Positions 1-7,040 of a DNA stretch of 15,936 nt are shown here, one piece after another. The position numbers and the translations under genes are program-made. Numbering within the stretch: the stretch's first letter is position 1; each line of letters begins with the position of its first letter. Under the pieces are notes generated by a model that ran no database searches, was not told the origin of the DNA, and saw only the letters and a program-made list of their open reading frames with translations. Source of the stretch: an uncultured Ruminococcus sp. (GTDB lineage: Bacteria; Bacillota; Clostridia; Oscillospirales; Ruminococcaceae); contig CAMNAY010000008.1 of assembly GCA_946531975.1 (NCBI GenBank), positions 1 to 15,936 on the forward strand, in the 5' to 3' direction.

Positions 1-95
1 GCACCGAGCAAAGCAAGAAGGATTATCCGGAGCGGCCCGCATTTGAGGAATACGATGAGCTGCTGGCTGCGATCAAGGGCGCCATGGCAGACTGA
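1..95 (+). CDS. 3' end of an unidentified plus-strand gene (partial)
   Basis: An open frame enters from the left edge and ends at a TGA at 93-95. The visible 30 residues are charged and end in ELLAAIKGAMAD, which looks like a normal amphipathic C-terminal helix of a soluble protein. A strong hairpin follows within 35 bases, as expected for the end of a transcription unit, and this supports the frame being real. The fragment is too short to assign a family. The gene converges on the GH3 glycosidase gene and shares its terminator. Confidence 0.6.
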   Translation, partial: TEQSKKDYPERPAFEEYDELLAAIKGAMAD

Positions 96-128
96 GTGTT
101 CCCGCGTTTCCGATCAATTCTATGATGC

Positions 129-162
129 AAAGAGCCGCCTGATTCCTTCAGGCGGCTCTTTT
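129..162. terminator. Two-way intrinsic terminator between converging genes
   Basis: A perfect 12-bp stem (131-142 with 148-159) with a 5-base loop is flanked by AA on the left and a TTTTGT stretch on the right. The plus strand reads out into T residues. On the minus strand the stem is followed by TTTGC. It lies 33 bases after the plus-strand stop and 14 bases beyond the minus-strand GH3 stop, so it can serve both converging genes. Confidence 0.85.
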
Positions 163-176
163 GTATTGTCTTCGGG

Positions 177-2459
177 TCACTTTCTCCGGACCGTCCGCAG
201 CTTTGTGTAAAGCTCTGTACGGAGCGGCTCCGGTGTGCCGAGCAGGTCAAAAATCTTCTGAAGCGGATCCTGCGCGGTATACTCGTAGGTCGAGAGGATC
301 AGCGTCCACGGCATTTCATGGGCATCCATGAAATCGTGAAGAATCTTCTGAAGCGCATCGTCCTCATAGATCTCCTTGACCGGTGTTGCCGGACCGCAGG
401 TATACGGCGATTCCGCGTCAGCATAGACCGATGCAAAGACCGGCACATCCTCCGCAGAGAAGCCCGCACCGATGAGATATTCGCCCTCCTCCATCGTCCA
501 TGCGTGCAGGTTCGGGTCATAGCTCTCAAAGGCATGGCGGCTAAGGGTAAAGGTCAGCTGACGCTCCTCTCCCGCATCCAGCAGCACCTTCTGAAACGCC
601 TTCAGCTCACGCAGCGGCTTGGTCAGATGCGAGACCGGATCCTGCACATAAAGCTGCACGACCGTCTTTCCTGCGCGGGAACCGGTATTTTTCACCGTCA
701 CCGTCACCTGAAGCGTATCGCGGAAGGTTTCGCGGTCAGTTCTGACTGACAGCAGCTCAAAATCCGTATAGGACAGACCGAAGCCGAAGGGGTACAGGCA
801 GGGTCTTTCCAGCGTCGTGTACCAGCGGTATCCGACGAAGATGCCCTCGCCGTAGGTCACCTGCATGCCGTCACCGGGGAAATTCAGAGCCGTCGGCATT
901 TCGCGGTCATTGCGCGGGAAGGTCAGCGGCAGGTGTCCGGAGGGATTCCCCGCGCCGCAGAGGATATCCGCGAGCGCCTTTGCACCCTGCATGCCCGGCA
1001 GGAAGCAGCAGAAAACTGCATCGAATTCCTGCTCCAGTCCGCAGAGATCGACCGGCGCGCTGACATTGAGAATCAGGATTCTGCGCATTTTCCGCTGTCC
1101 GGCATTCCGGAGCAGGCTGCGCATTTCCCCGTATTCTTCGGGACTGACGGCGAGTGTTTTCCGGTCATTGCCCTCTCTGCCCGCGACGCTGTACACATAG
1201 ATCACGGTGTCGGCGCCGTCAAAGCTGCCGGTCTGCGCTGCCTGAAATTTCGATTTCAGTGCGGAAAGGAACGAGACATTTCTGTCGGTGTGGATGCCCG
1301 CACTGCCCTCGCCGCAGGTCAGCAGATACTCACAGAACGGACCGTTGAGCGAGATCTTCGCATTGGCAGGCAGCGGACAGCATCCGTTTTCGTTTTTGAG
1401 CATGACAATGCCCTCAGCCGCCGCATCATATGCCGCCTGATCTGTCATTGCAAGGTCGATGTGACCGGTCGGCGGGAGTGCATACTTCTTCGCCAGTGCG
1501 ACCGCACGGTCAGAGGCAGTCTCCAGCTTCTGCGGGTCGAGCGAGCCGTCCGCGAGTGCTGCACGCAGCGCATCGGGCGCGACCGGACCGGGCATGTTGA
1601 CATCCGTTCCGGCATTCAGTGCAGGCGCGGGGTGATATACGGCGCCCCAGTCGGACATGACAAGCCCCGTGAAGCCCCATTCGCCGCGCAGCAGATCGGT
1701 CAGCAGATACGTATTTTCCGTACACGGCACGCCGTTGATCTGGTTATATGCAGCCATGACCGTTGCACAGCCTGCTTCGACACATGCCTTGAAGCCGGGA
1801 TAATAGATCTCCTGCAATGCGCGTTCGGAGATTGTTTCGTTGATATTGAGGCGGTTGGTCTCCTGATTATTCGCAGCGAAGTGCTTGACATTGGCTGCAA
1901 CGCCCTCCGCTTCGACGCCGCGCACGAGTGCCGGCGCGAGCTGCGTCACGAGATAAGGGTCCTCGGAGTAGCCCTCGAAGGCTCTGCCTCCGCGGGGATC
2001 GCGGTGAATGTTGACATTCGGGGTGCCGAGCAGCACATGCACGCCGTAGGCACGGGCTTCATGTCCCAGTGCATGACCGACCGCACCGACTGTATCCGCA
2101 TCCCATGTCGCACCGAGCAGCATGCCCGGAGGATAGCAGCCCGGTGCAGTGCAGTCGGGAATGCGCTCCTTCACCCGCTCGCGGATCCACGCGTACATCT
2201 CACGCGCTTCCTCTGAGCCGAGCTTTTCCGGTTCATAGTAATGCGCCAGCACATCGCGGAGCGCCGCACCGCCGTTGCCTTCTTTTTTGTGATAGGTCAG
2301 AAAATCGCCGAACAGCTGCTCGAAATTCAAGCCTGTACCGCCGTCAAGCATCTGCACACGGGGGACATCCTTCTCCGGAATTTCTCCCATCGCGAAGAAG
2401 GACTGCCCGTTTACAATATAGATCTGTTCTTCTTTTGTCAGTCCGGACAATTCGGACAC
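177..2459 (-). CDS. Glycoside hydrolase family 3 beta-glucosidase (cytoplasmic)
   Basis: The 760-residue product should release the non-reducing-end sugar from beta-linked oligosaccharides or glycosides by a retaining mechanism. The order is classic GH3: an N-terminal barrel (about 30-330), an alpha/beta sandwich (about 345-520) and a fibronectin III-like domain (about 570-655). KHFAANNQE (192-200) is the substrate-pocket signature. D270 in VMSDW is the expected nucleophile, and E429 in GREGNDR is the likely acid/base, by analogy with GEGxDR in Thermotoga GH3 enzymes. A roughly 70-residue tail follows the third domain. There is no signal peptide, so it should act on imported sugars. The start is GTG with GAGG six bases upstream. 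It follows the patatin gene by 10 bases, so the two are almost certainly co-transcribed. Whether it prefers glucosides or xylosides cannot be told from sequence. Confidence 0.93.
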   Translation of the reverse strand: MSELSGLTKEEQIYIVNGQSFFAMGEIPEKDVPRVQMLDGGTGLNFEQLFGDFLTYHKKEGNGGAALRDVLAHYYEPEKLGSEEAREMYAWIRERVKERIPDCTAPGCYPPGMLLGATWDADTVGAVGHALGHEARAYGVHVLLGTPNVNIHRDPRGGRAFEGYSEDPYLVTQLAPALVRGVEAEGVAANVKHFAANNQETNRLNINETISERALQEIYYPGFKACVEAGCATVMAAYNQINGVPCTENTYLLTDLLRGEWGFTGLVMSDWGAVYHPAPALNAGTDVNMPGPVAPDALRAALADGSLDPQKLETASDRAVALAKKYALPPTGHIDLAMTDQAAYDAAAEGIVMLKNENGCCPLPANAKISLNGPFCEYLLTCGEGSAGIHTDRNVSFLSALKSKFQAAQTGSFDGADTVIYVYSVAGREGNDRKTLAVSPEEYGEMRSLLRNAGQRKMRRILILNVSAPVDLCGLEQEFDAVFCCFLPGMQGAKALADILCGAGNPSGHLPLTFPRNDREMPTALNFPGDGMQVTYGEGIFVGYRWYTTLERPCLYPFGFGLSYTDFELLSVRTDRETFRDTLQVTVTVKNTGSRAGKTVVQLYVQDPVSHLTKPLRELKAFQKVLLDAGEERQLTFTLSRHAFESYDPNLHAWTMEEGEYLIGAGFSAEDVPVFASVYADAESPYTCGPATPVKEIYEDDALQKILHDFMDAHEMPWTLILSTYEYTAQDPLQKIFDLLGTPEPLRTELYTKLRTVRRK

Positions 2460-2469
2460 CTCTTTCCTC

Positions 2470-3546
2470 TTAATCCTTCATATTCCGCGCTGCTTCATAG
2501 CTGCACAGGGCATCGAGAAGCGTCTGCGGGGAAAGCACCCATGCCGCACGGACATTCCGCGGATCGAGAATGCGGTAGTGGGATTTCAGACCGGCAGTCC
2601 GCTGCTGCTGAAGCCGCCAGCCGTCCACTTCAAAGATATTGTCATACCAGACATTGCCGCCGAGTGTCGGCATTTTGACATTCGGTGCAAGGCGGCTGCC
2701 GAAGCCCTGAATGAAATCGGAGAGTGCCGCACCGCTCGGAAACAGCTTTGCCATTTTCTGAATGAGGAGCTTGTTCATTTCCTCCTTGGTCTGCGGATGC
2801 GGAATAAAGCCTGAGAGCGCAGCCTGTGCGTCTTTGTAGCCCTGATCCATATGCGACATGATCTTGTCATGTGCGAAATTCAGCGTGCCGGTCAGCAGAT
2901 TGCCGAGATTCTTCTGCGGCATAATGACGGTCACGTCTGCATCGGGATACTCCGCGACCGGATCGAGCGGGAGCTGCGGCTTCAGCGCGATCAGCATAAT
3001 CTGTCTGTGTCCCTGATGATACACCGGCGAAAGGCAGACATTGCCCTGCGGAATCGAGCCGCAGTCGAGGTACTCCGCACCGAGATAATGCTCCGGCGCA
3101 TAGATATGCGGCATTGCGGAAGAAGCGAGCAGAAGTGTCCGGATGCTTGCGGGCGTCAGACCGTTCAGCTCGAAGAAGACCGGTTCTCCGGTTTCCATAT
3201 GCTTCACGCTGACATGCACGCGGATTTTGGAATCGCTGATGCGTTCCAGCGGCAGTTGATCAATAATACGGATCAGACCGTCACGCGAGAAGAATGCACC
3301 GTCCACGCCGGGGGCGAGCAGGTCAGCAGGCTTGATGGATTCCCAAACCTGCTTTGCATAGTTCAGATCGCCCAGTGCAAAGAGTGCTGCATTCAGTGCG
3401 CCGACCGAGCAGCCCGCAGCAGCCTGCACATCGCTGAGCAGACCTGCTTCTTCCAGTGCCTGCCATGCACCGATCTGGAAAGCGCCTTTTGCGCCGCCTC
3501 CGCCGAGGCAGAGTGCGGTCGGTTTGATTTTCGTTTCGTTTGCCAT
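2470..3546 (-). CDS. Patatin-like phospholipase / acyl hydrolase
   Basis: The 358-residue protein carries the patatin signatures. The glycine-rich oxyanion-hole loop GGGGAKG is at 15-21. The nucleophile elbow GCSVG has S47. The catalytic aspartate is probably D161 in LDCGS, where most relatives have DGG or DGA. Family members cleave acyl esters of phospholipids or other lipids with a Ser-Asp dyad. I see no signal peptide, so it is predicted to be cytoplasmic or loosely membrane associated. The ATG at 3546 is chosen because GGAGG sits six bases upstream and because the longer frame (to 3639) would start inside the promoter. It is the first gene of a two-gene unit with the GH3 glycosidase. Substrate and biological role are unknown. 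Confidence 0.88.
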   Translation of the reverse strand: MANETKIKPTALCLGGGGAKGAFQIGAWQALEEAGLLSDVQAAAGCSVGALNAALFALGDLNYAKQVWESIKPADLLAPGVDGAFFSRDGLIRIIDQLPLERISDSKIRVHVSVKHMETGEPVFFELNGLTPASIRTLLLASSAMPHIYAPEHYLGAEYLDCGSIPQGNVCLSPVYHQGHRQIMLIALKPQLPLDPVAEYPDADVTVIMPQKNLGNLLTGTLNFAHDKIMSHMDQGYKDAQAALSGFIPHPQTKEEMNKLLIQKMAKLFPSGAALSDFIQGFGSRLAPNVKMPTLGGNVWYDNIFEVDGWRLQQQRTAGLKSHYRILDPRNVRAAWVLSPQTLLDALCSYEAARNMKD

Positions 3547-3610
3547 AAGATCCTCCCTTTGGGCAGAAGTGCGGCGGTATCCGAATCCGCCTGTCATTCC
3601 GGATATATTT

Positions 3611-3639
3611 ATTATACATAATGCGGGCGGTTTTGTCAA
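3611..3639 (-). promoter_or_regulatory. Perfect SigA-type promoter for the patatin-GH3 unit
   Basis: On the minus strand TTGACA (3639-3634), a 17-base spacer and TATAAT (3616-3611) match the housekeeping consensus at every position. The predicted transcript starts near 3604, giving a leader of about 58 bases before the patatin ATG. Confidence 0.85.
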
Positions 3640-3733
3640 TCATGAAAAATCACAAAGTTCACCGCGCCGCTGAGACAGAAGTTTTCATCCGCAGGATTTC
3701 GGATGCACGGTCAGAAGTTCAGCGGCGGTTTGC

Positions 3734-3762
3734 TTGACAGGGCGGAGATCCCGTGCTATAAT
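3734..3762 (+). promoter_or_regulatory. Perfect SigA-type promoter for the small membrane protein
   Basis: TTGACA (3734-3739), a 17-base spacer and TATAAT (3757-3762) match the consensus exactly. The predicted start near 3769 gives a leader of roughly 32 bases with AAGGAG ahead of the ATG at 3801. It is divergent from the patatin promoter, with 94 bases between the two -35 boxes. Confidence 0.85.
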
Positions 3763-3800
3763 TGTTACAGACAAAATCGAAATATATGAAGGAGTGTTTT

Positions 3801-4286
3801 ATGGGAGATCATTTTTTTGCATATGTGCTGGTGATCTTTTTCGGAGTGTGCGGGATACGGGTGCTGACAATCGGCATTTCAGGATTTTTGCTGTATCATA
3901 AAAAAGTGCAGGCAACAGCCAAAAGCGGTGAAAAATACGAACGCCATCCCCATAAACATATCGGAAAACACGGGGCGCGCCCAAAAGAGGACATCGGCAC
4001 AACAAAAGCTGTCTTTACCTATGAAGAAAACGGCAAACAGATCAAGGCGACCGCAGTGAATCTTGTGGGCAATGATAACACGACTGTGGTCACCGGCGCC
4101 GCCTATACAATCAAGGTGTCACCCTTTGATCCGCATAAGTGCTATCTGCCTGCTTTACAGATTTACCGAGGTTACAGTTTCATCGCAAAAATATTCATCT
4201 TTGTTTTCAGATTACTGCCAAGGCTCGGCGGTCTTATGTTTATCGGAATCGCCTGGATTACTTACACCAATTTCATTCGGGAGTGA
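3801..4286 (+). CDS. Two-pass membrane protein of unknown function (DUF3592-like layout)
   Basis: The 161-residue product has one hydrophobic segment at about 7-32 and a second at about 128-155. Between them lies a hydrophilic stretch that includes a His/Lys-rich segment (about 41-63) and a predicted beta-rich core (KAVFTYEENGKQIKA, YTIKVSPFDP). This helix-beta domain-helix layout resembles DUF3592 proteins, but I recognise the pattern rather than a diagnostic motif. The ATG at 3801 has AAGGAG six bases upstream; an upstream TTG in frame overlaps the -10 box and cannot be the start. It is a single-gene unit with its own perfect promoter. Its base composition looks more AT-rich than the flanking genes. 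Function is unknown. Confidence 0.75.
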   Translation: MGDHFFAYVLVIFFGVCGIRVLTIGISGFLLYHKKVQATAKSGEKYERHPHKHIGKHGARPKEDIGTTKAVFTYEENGKQIKATAVNLVGNDNTTVVTGAAYTIKVSPFDPHKCYLPALQIYRGYSFIAKIFIFVFRLLPRLGGLMFIGIAWITYTNFIRE

Positions 4287-4353
4287 CAGACCGCCGGAAT
4301 TCAGATACATATACGCTTTCTCCGATGCTCTGCCCCCCTTGAAGACGGGTCAA

Positions 4354-4396
4354 AACAATGCCCCTGAGTGCTTTTGCAGTACTCAGGGGCATTGTT
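4354..4396. terminator. Long hairpin terminator between converging genes
   Basis: A perfect 16-bp inverted repeat (4354-4369 with 4381-4396) encloses an 11-base loop. On the minus strand it reads out into TTTTGACC, so it best fits as the terminator of the coiled-coil gene, 32 bases past its stop. The plus-strand side has few T residues, so it would be a weaker stop for the membrane protein gene. Confidence 0.8.
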
Positions 4397-4427
4397 CTGC
4401 GTATCTGACGGAATCCGCTGCGGCTTT

Positions 4428-4883
4428 TTACCACATCGTGTCGCCTTCGTCATCGTACTTTCGCTCGGCTGCATCAAAGAAAAAGCGTTCCATTTCCGCG
4501 CGCATCTGCCCGATGCGGTTCCGTGTTTCCTTGACCAGCGCATTCATATCTGTATACAGTGCGTCCATATCGCCGGACAGCTCCTGAAGGTCACCGCCGA
4601 CCTTTCCGATCTCCGTATCGAGGCGGGCTGCGGTCTGCTCCAGCGCATCGGTCCGCACAGAGAGTGCTTCCAGCCGTTTCCGCAGGGAATGCAGCCGGCG
4701 CTTCTGTCCCGCCTGCTCATCCCGGATCTGAAGCTGAATCTCGCCCATTGACTGGATTCGCTCCGTGAGCCGTTTCAGCGCATCTGTCTGAAGCTGATTC
4801 TGTGTTGTCAGCCAGCCGACCTGCTTTTCGAGTCCTTCATTCTGCGTTTCCAGTTCTGACAGCCGCAGTGTCAATTCATCCAT
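4428..4883 (-). CDS. Small coiled-coil protein of unknown function
   Basis: The 151-residue product is almost entirely charged heptad-type sequence from about residue 1 to 130. It has no signal peptide or membrane segment and ends in an acidic tail (KYDDEGDTMW). It should be a soluble, rod-like coiled coil, perhaps a dimer. I do not recognise a family. The ATG at 4883 is preferred to an in-frame TTG nine bases upstream, because GGGAG then lies eight bases away rather than two. The gene has its own promoter and terminator, so it is a single-gene unit. It lies downstream of recQ in the same direction, but nothing ties the two functionally. Confidence 0.75.
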   Translation of the reverse strand: MDELTLRLSELETQNEGLEKQVGWLTTQNQLQTDALKRLTERIQSMGEIQLQIRDEQAGQKRRLHSLRKRLEALSVRTDALEQTAARLDTEIGKVGGDLQELSGDMDALYTDMNALVKETRNRIGQMRAEMERFFFDAAERKYDDEGDTMW

Positions 4884-4928
4884 GCACAACACTCCCTTTC
4901 TCCGTAATCGTGATCTGTCCGCGCTTTT

Positions 4929-4957
4929 ATTATAACATATTCCTGCAAAATGTTCAA
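4929..4957 (-). promoter_or_regulatory. Promoter of the coiled-coil gene
   Basis: On the minus strand TTGAAC (4957-4952), a 17-base spacer and an extended -10 (TGTTATAAT; TATAAT at 4934-4929) form a good SigA-type promoter. The predicted start near 4922 leaves a leader of about 40 bases. Confidence 0.7.
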
Positions 4958-5110
4958 TGGGAGTGTGCGAAAAAGATTCAGGATGAAATCATCGGCGCAA
5001 AAATAGAACCGGGCACTGCGCAGCGGGCTTTCCTGTACAAGAGAGGAACAGGAGCAAGCTGACGTACCCAAAACTTTTGTGAGGCGCTCAATCAGCGTAG
5101 GGAGAAAATG

Positions 5111-6952
5111 CTACACCCCGCCGCCTGAGAGCGCTTCGAGAAATGCTGCGCCGTATTTCTCAAGCTTGTGCCTTCCGACACCGGAGATTGCAAGCAGTTC
5201 CTCCTCATCAGACGGCCGCTTCACGCACATCTCCCGCAATGTCGCATCTGAGAAAACAATATATGCCGGCATGTGCTCCCGTGCGGCAAGCCGCTCGCGC
5301 ACCTTGCGAAGCTTCTGAAACAGCGCGTCATCCAGTTCGTAGTCCGGCATCGCCGCAAGCCGCTGCGCACGCCTTGTCTCCTTCAGGTCATGCAGCGGCA
5401 GCGACATGCTCACCTGCTTCTGTCCACGCAGAACCGGAATTGCCCGCTCTCCGAGCGACAGCGTCCGGTACTGTCCGGTGTCCGTGACCAGATACCCCCG
5501 CGAGATCAGAATATTCACCATATGCTCAAGCTGCACCCGCGAAACATCCTGCATCAGCCCGTAGGTCGAAAGCTGCGCATAGCCGCGCTCCTGAAGCTGC
5601 TTCGTGTCCTTGCCCTGAAGGATGTCACAGAGCATCTTCGCACCGCAGGCACTCCCCCGCTGCCGCACGCGATAGACACACGACAGAATCTTCTGTGCCG
5701 GGACAGTCGCATCCACTGTCTCCGTATCAGTCAGACAGCTGCCGCAGTTTCCGCAGCGGTCGGGCGATTCCTCCCCGAAATACCGCAGGATATAATGCCG
5801 CAGACAGTCCGTCAGGCTGCAATAGCGCACCATTGCCTGCAAGCGTTCCTCATCCTTCCTGCGGATGATCCCGCGCTGCTGCGGCGTCAGGCGGTCATTG
5901 TCCTGCGCAGAGGATTCTATCAGCAGCATATTCGTACTGATATCCTGCGCAGAAAACAGCAGAACGCACTCTGCGGGACTGCCGTCACGTCCGGCTCTGC
6001 CCGCCTCCTGATAATACGCCTCCATGCTCTTCGGCATATTGTAATGCACCACGAACGACACATTCGATTTGTCGATGCCCATGCCGAAGGCATTGGTCGC
6101 GGTGATGATCTGAAGCTCATCGTGCAGAAAAGCTTCCTGATTCGCACTGCGCTCCTCCGCCGACATTCCCGCATGATAGCGCCCTGCGGCATAGCCGTCC
6201 GCACGCAGCTTCTCGCAGACCTTGTCTGTCTGGTTGCGGGAGATGCAGTAGACAATGCCGCTCTTGCCGCGGTTCCGCTTCAGCACTTCGAGCAATGCCC
6301 GATACTTATTCGACGGACGCTCGACGATCCAGCGGAGATTGGCACGGTCGAAGCCTGTAACCAGTTCCAGCGGCGATTGCAGATCCAGCAGCCGCCGGAT
6401 ATCGGCGCGGACGGTCTCGGTCGCAGTCGCGGTAAATGCCGCAACGACCGGTCTGCGCGGCAGCAGATGCAGAAACTCCGTGATTTGCAGGTAACTCGGA
6501 CGGAAGTCCTGTCCCCACTGCGAGAGACAGTGCGCTTCATCGACGGCAACCATTGCGATTGCGACGGTATCCGTCAGCGAAAGGAACATATCAGTCAGCA
6601 GGCGCTCCGGTGCCGCATACAGCAGCCTGACCTCACCGTTCCGGACGGCATCGAGCGTGCGGTAATACGCGCTGCTGTCGAGGTTGCTGTGCAGGCACGC
6701 TGCGGGAATGCCCGCCTCGCGCAGTGCTGCGACCTGATCCTCCATGAGTGAGATCAACGGAGAGATCACTATTGTCATGCCGGTCAGCAGCATTGCAGGT
6801 ACCTGATAACAGACCGATTTTCCCGCGCCGGTCGGCATGATGCCGAGCACGTCGCCGCCTGAGAGAATCCGCTGCACGAGCGGCGCCTGCCCTGCACGGA
6901 ACCGGTCATATCCGAAGTATTCCTTTAAGATCGCTTCCGGCGTCATTTGCAT
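5111..6952 (-). CDS. recQ: ATP-dependent DNA helicase RecQ
   Basis: This 613-residue protein has the full RecQ layout. The helicase core carries Walker A MPTGAGKS (39-46), DEAH (138-141), AFTATAT (motif III), ATNAFGMGID (motif V) and QEAGRAGRDG (motif VI). The RQC region has zinc ligands C383, C400, C403 and C406, matching the E. coli spacing. The C-terminal HRDC domain is at about 540-610. It unwinds DNA 3' to 5' in recombination and fork repair. The ATG at 6952 has AAAGGAA just upstream; a longer frame to 7009 would begin inside the preceding terminator. No promoter is obvious in the 41 bases between that terminator and the start. Confidence 0.97.
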   Translation of the reverse strand: MQMTPEAILKEYFGYDRFRAGQAPLVQRILSGGDVLGIMPTGAGKSVCYQVPAMLLTGMTIVISPLISLMEDQVAALREAGIPAACLHSNLDSSAYYRTLDAVRNGEVRLLYAAPERLLTDMFLSLTDTVAIAMVAVDEAHCLSQWGQDFRPSYLQITEFLHLLPRRPVVAAFTATATETVRADIRRLLDLQSPLELVTGFDRANLRWIVERPSNKYRALLEVLKRNRGKSGIVYCISRNQTDKVCEKLRADGYAAGRYHAGMSAEERSANQEAFLHDELQIITATNAFGMGIDKSNVSFVVHYNMPKSMEAYYQEAGRAGRDGSPAECVLLFSAQDISTNMLLIESSAQDNDRLTPQQRGIIRRKDEERLQAMVRYCSLTDCLRHYILRYFGEESPDRCGNCGSCLTDTETVDATVPAQKILSCVYRVRQRGSACGAKMLCDILQGKDTKQLQERGYAQLSTYGLMQDVSRVQLEHMVNILISRGYLVTDTGQYRTLSLGERAIPVLRGQKQVSMSLPLHDLKETRRAQRLAAMPDYELDDALFQKLRKVRERLAAREHMPAYIVFSDATLREMCVKRPSDEEELLAISGVGRHKLEKYGAAFLEALSGGGV

Positions 6953-6993
6953 GGTTGTTCCTTTCTCAGAGCCGCTTCGGGTTCTGTTCAGAG

Positions 6994-7030
6994 AAAATCG
7001 CCTGCGCATCCGTATGCCGCAGGCGATTTC
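6994..7030 (-). terminator. Intrinsic terminator of the dockerin gene
   Basis: A perfect 12-bp stem (6995-7006 with 7018-7029) with an 11-base loop lies 11 bases past the dockerin stop. On the minus strand it is followed by TTTTCTCT. It separates the dockerin gene from recQ. Confidence 0.8.
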
Positions 7031-7040
7031 GTATCATTTG

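Noticed and set aside
5273..6751. 492-codon plus-strand open frame opposite recQ
   Set aside because: It lies within recQ, whose helicase, zinc and HRDC motifs are unmistakable. The antisense frame is low-complexity and His/Arg-rich, a typical GC-rich shadow.
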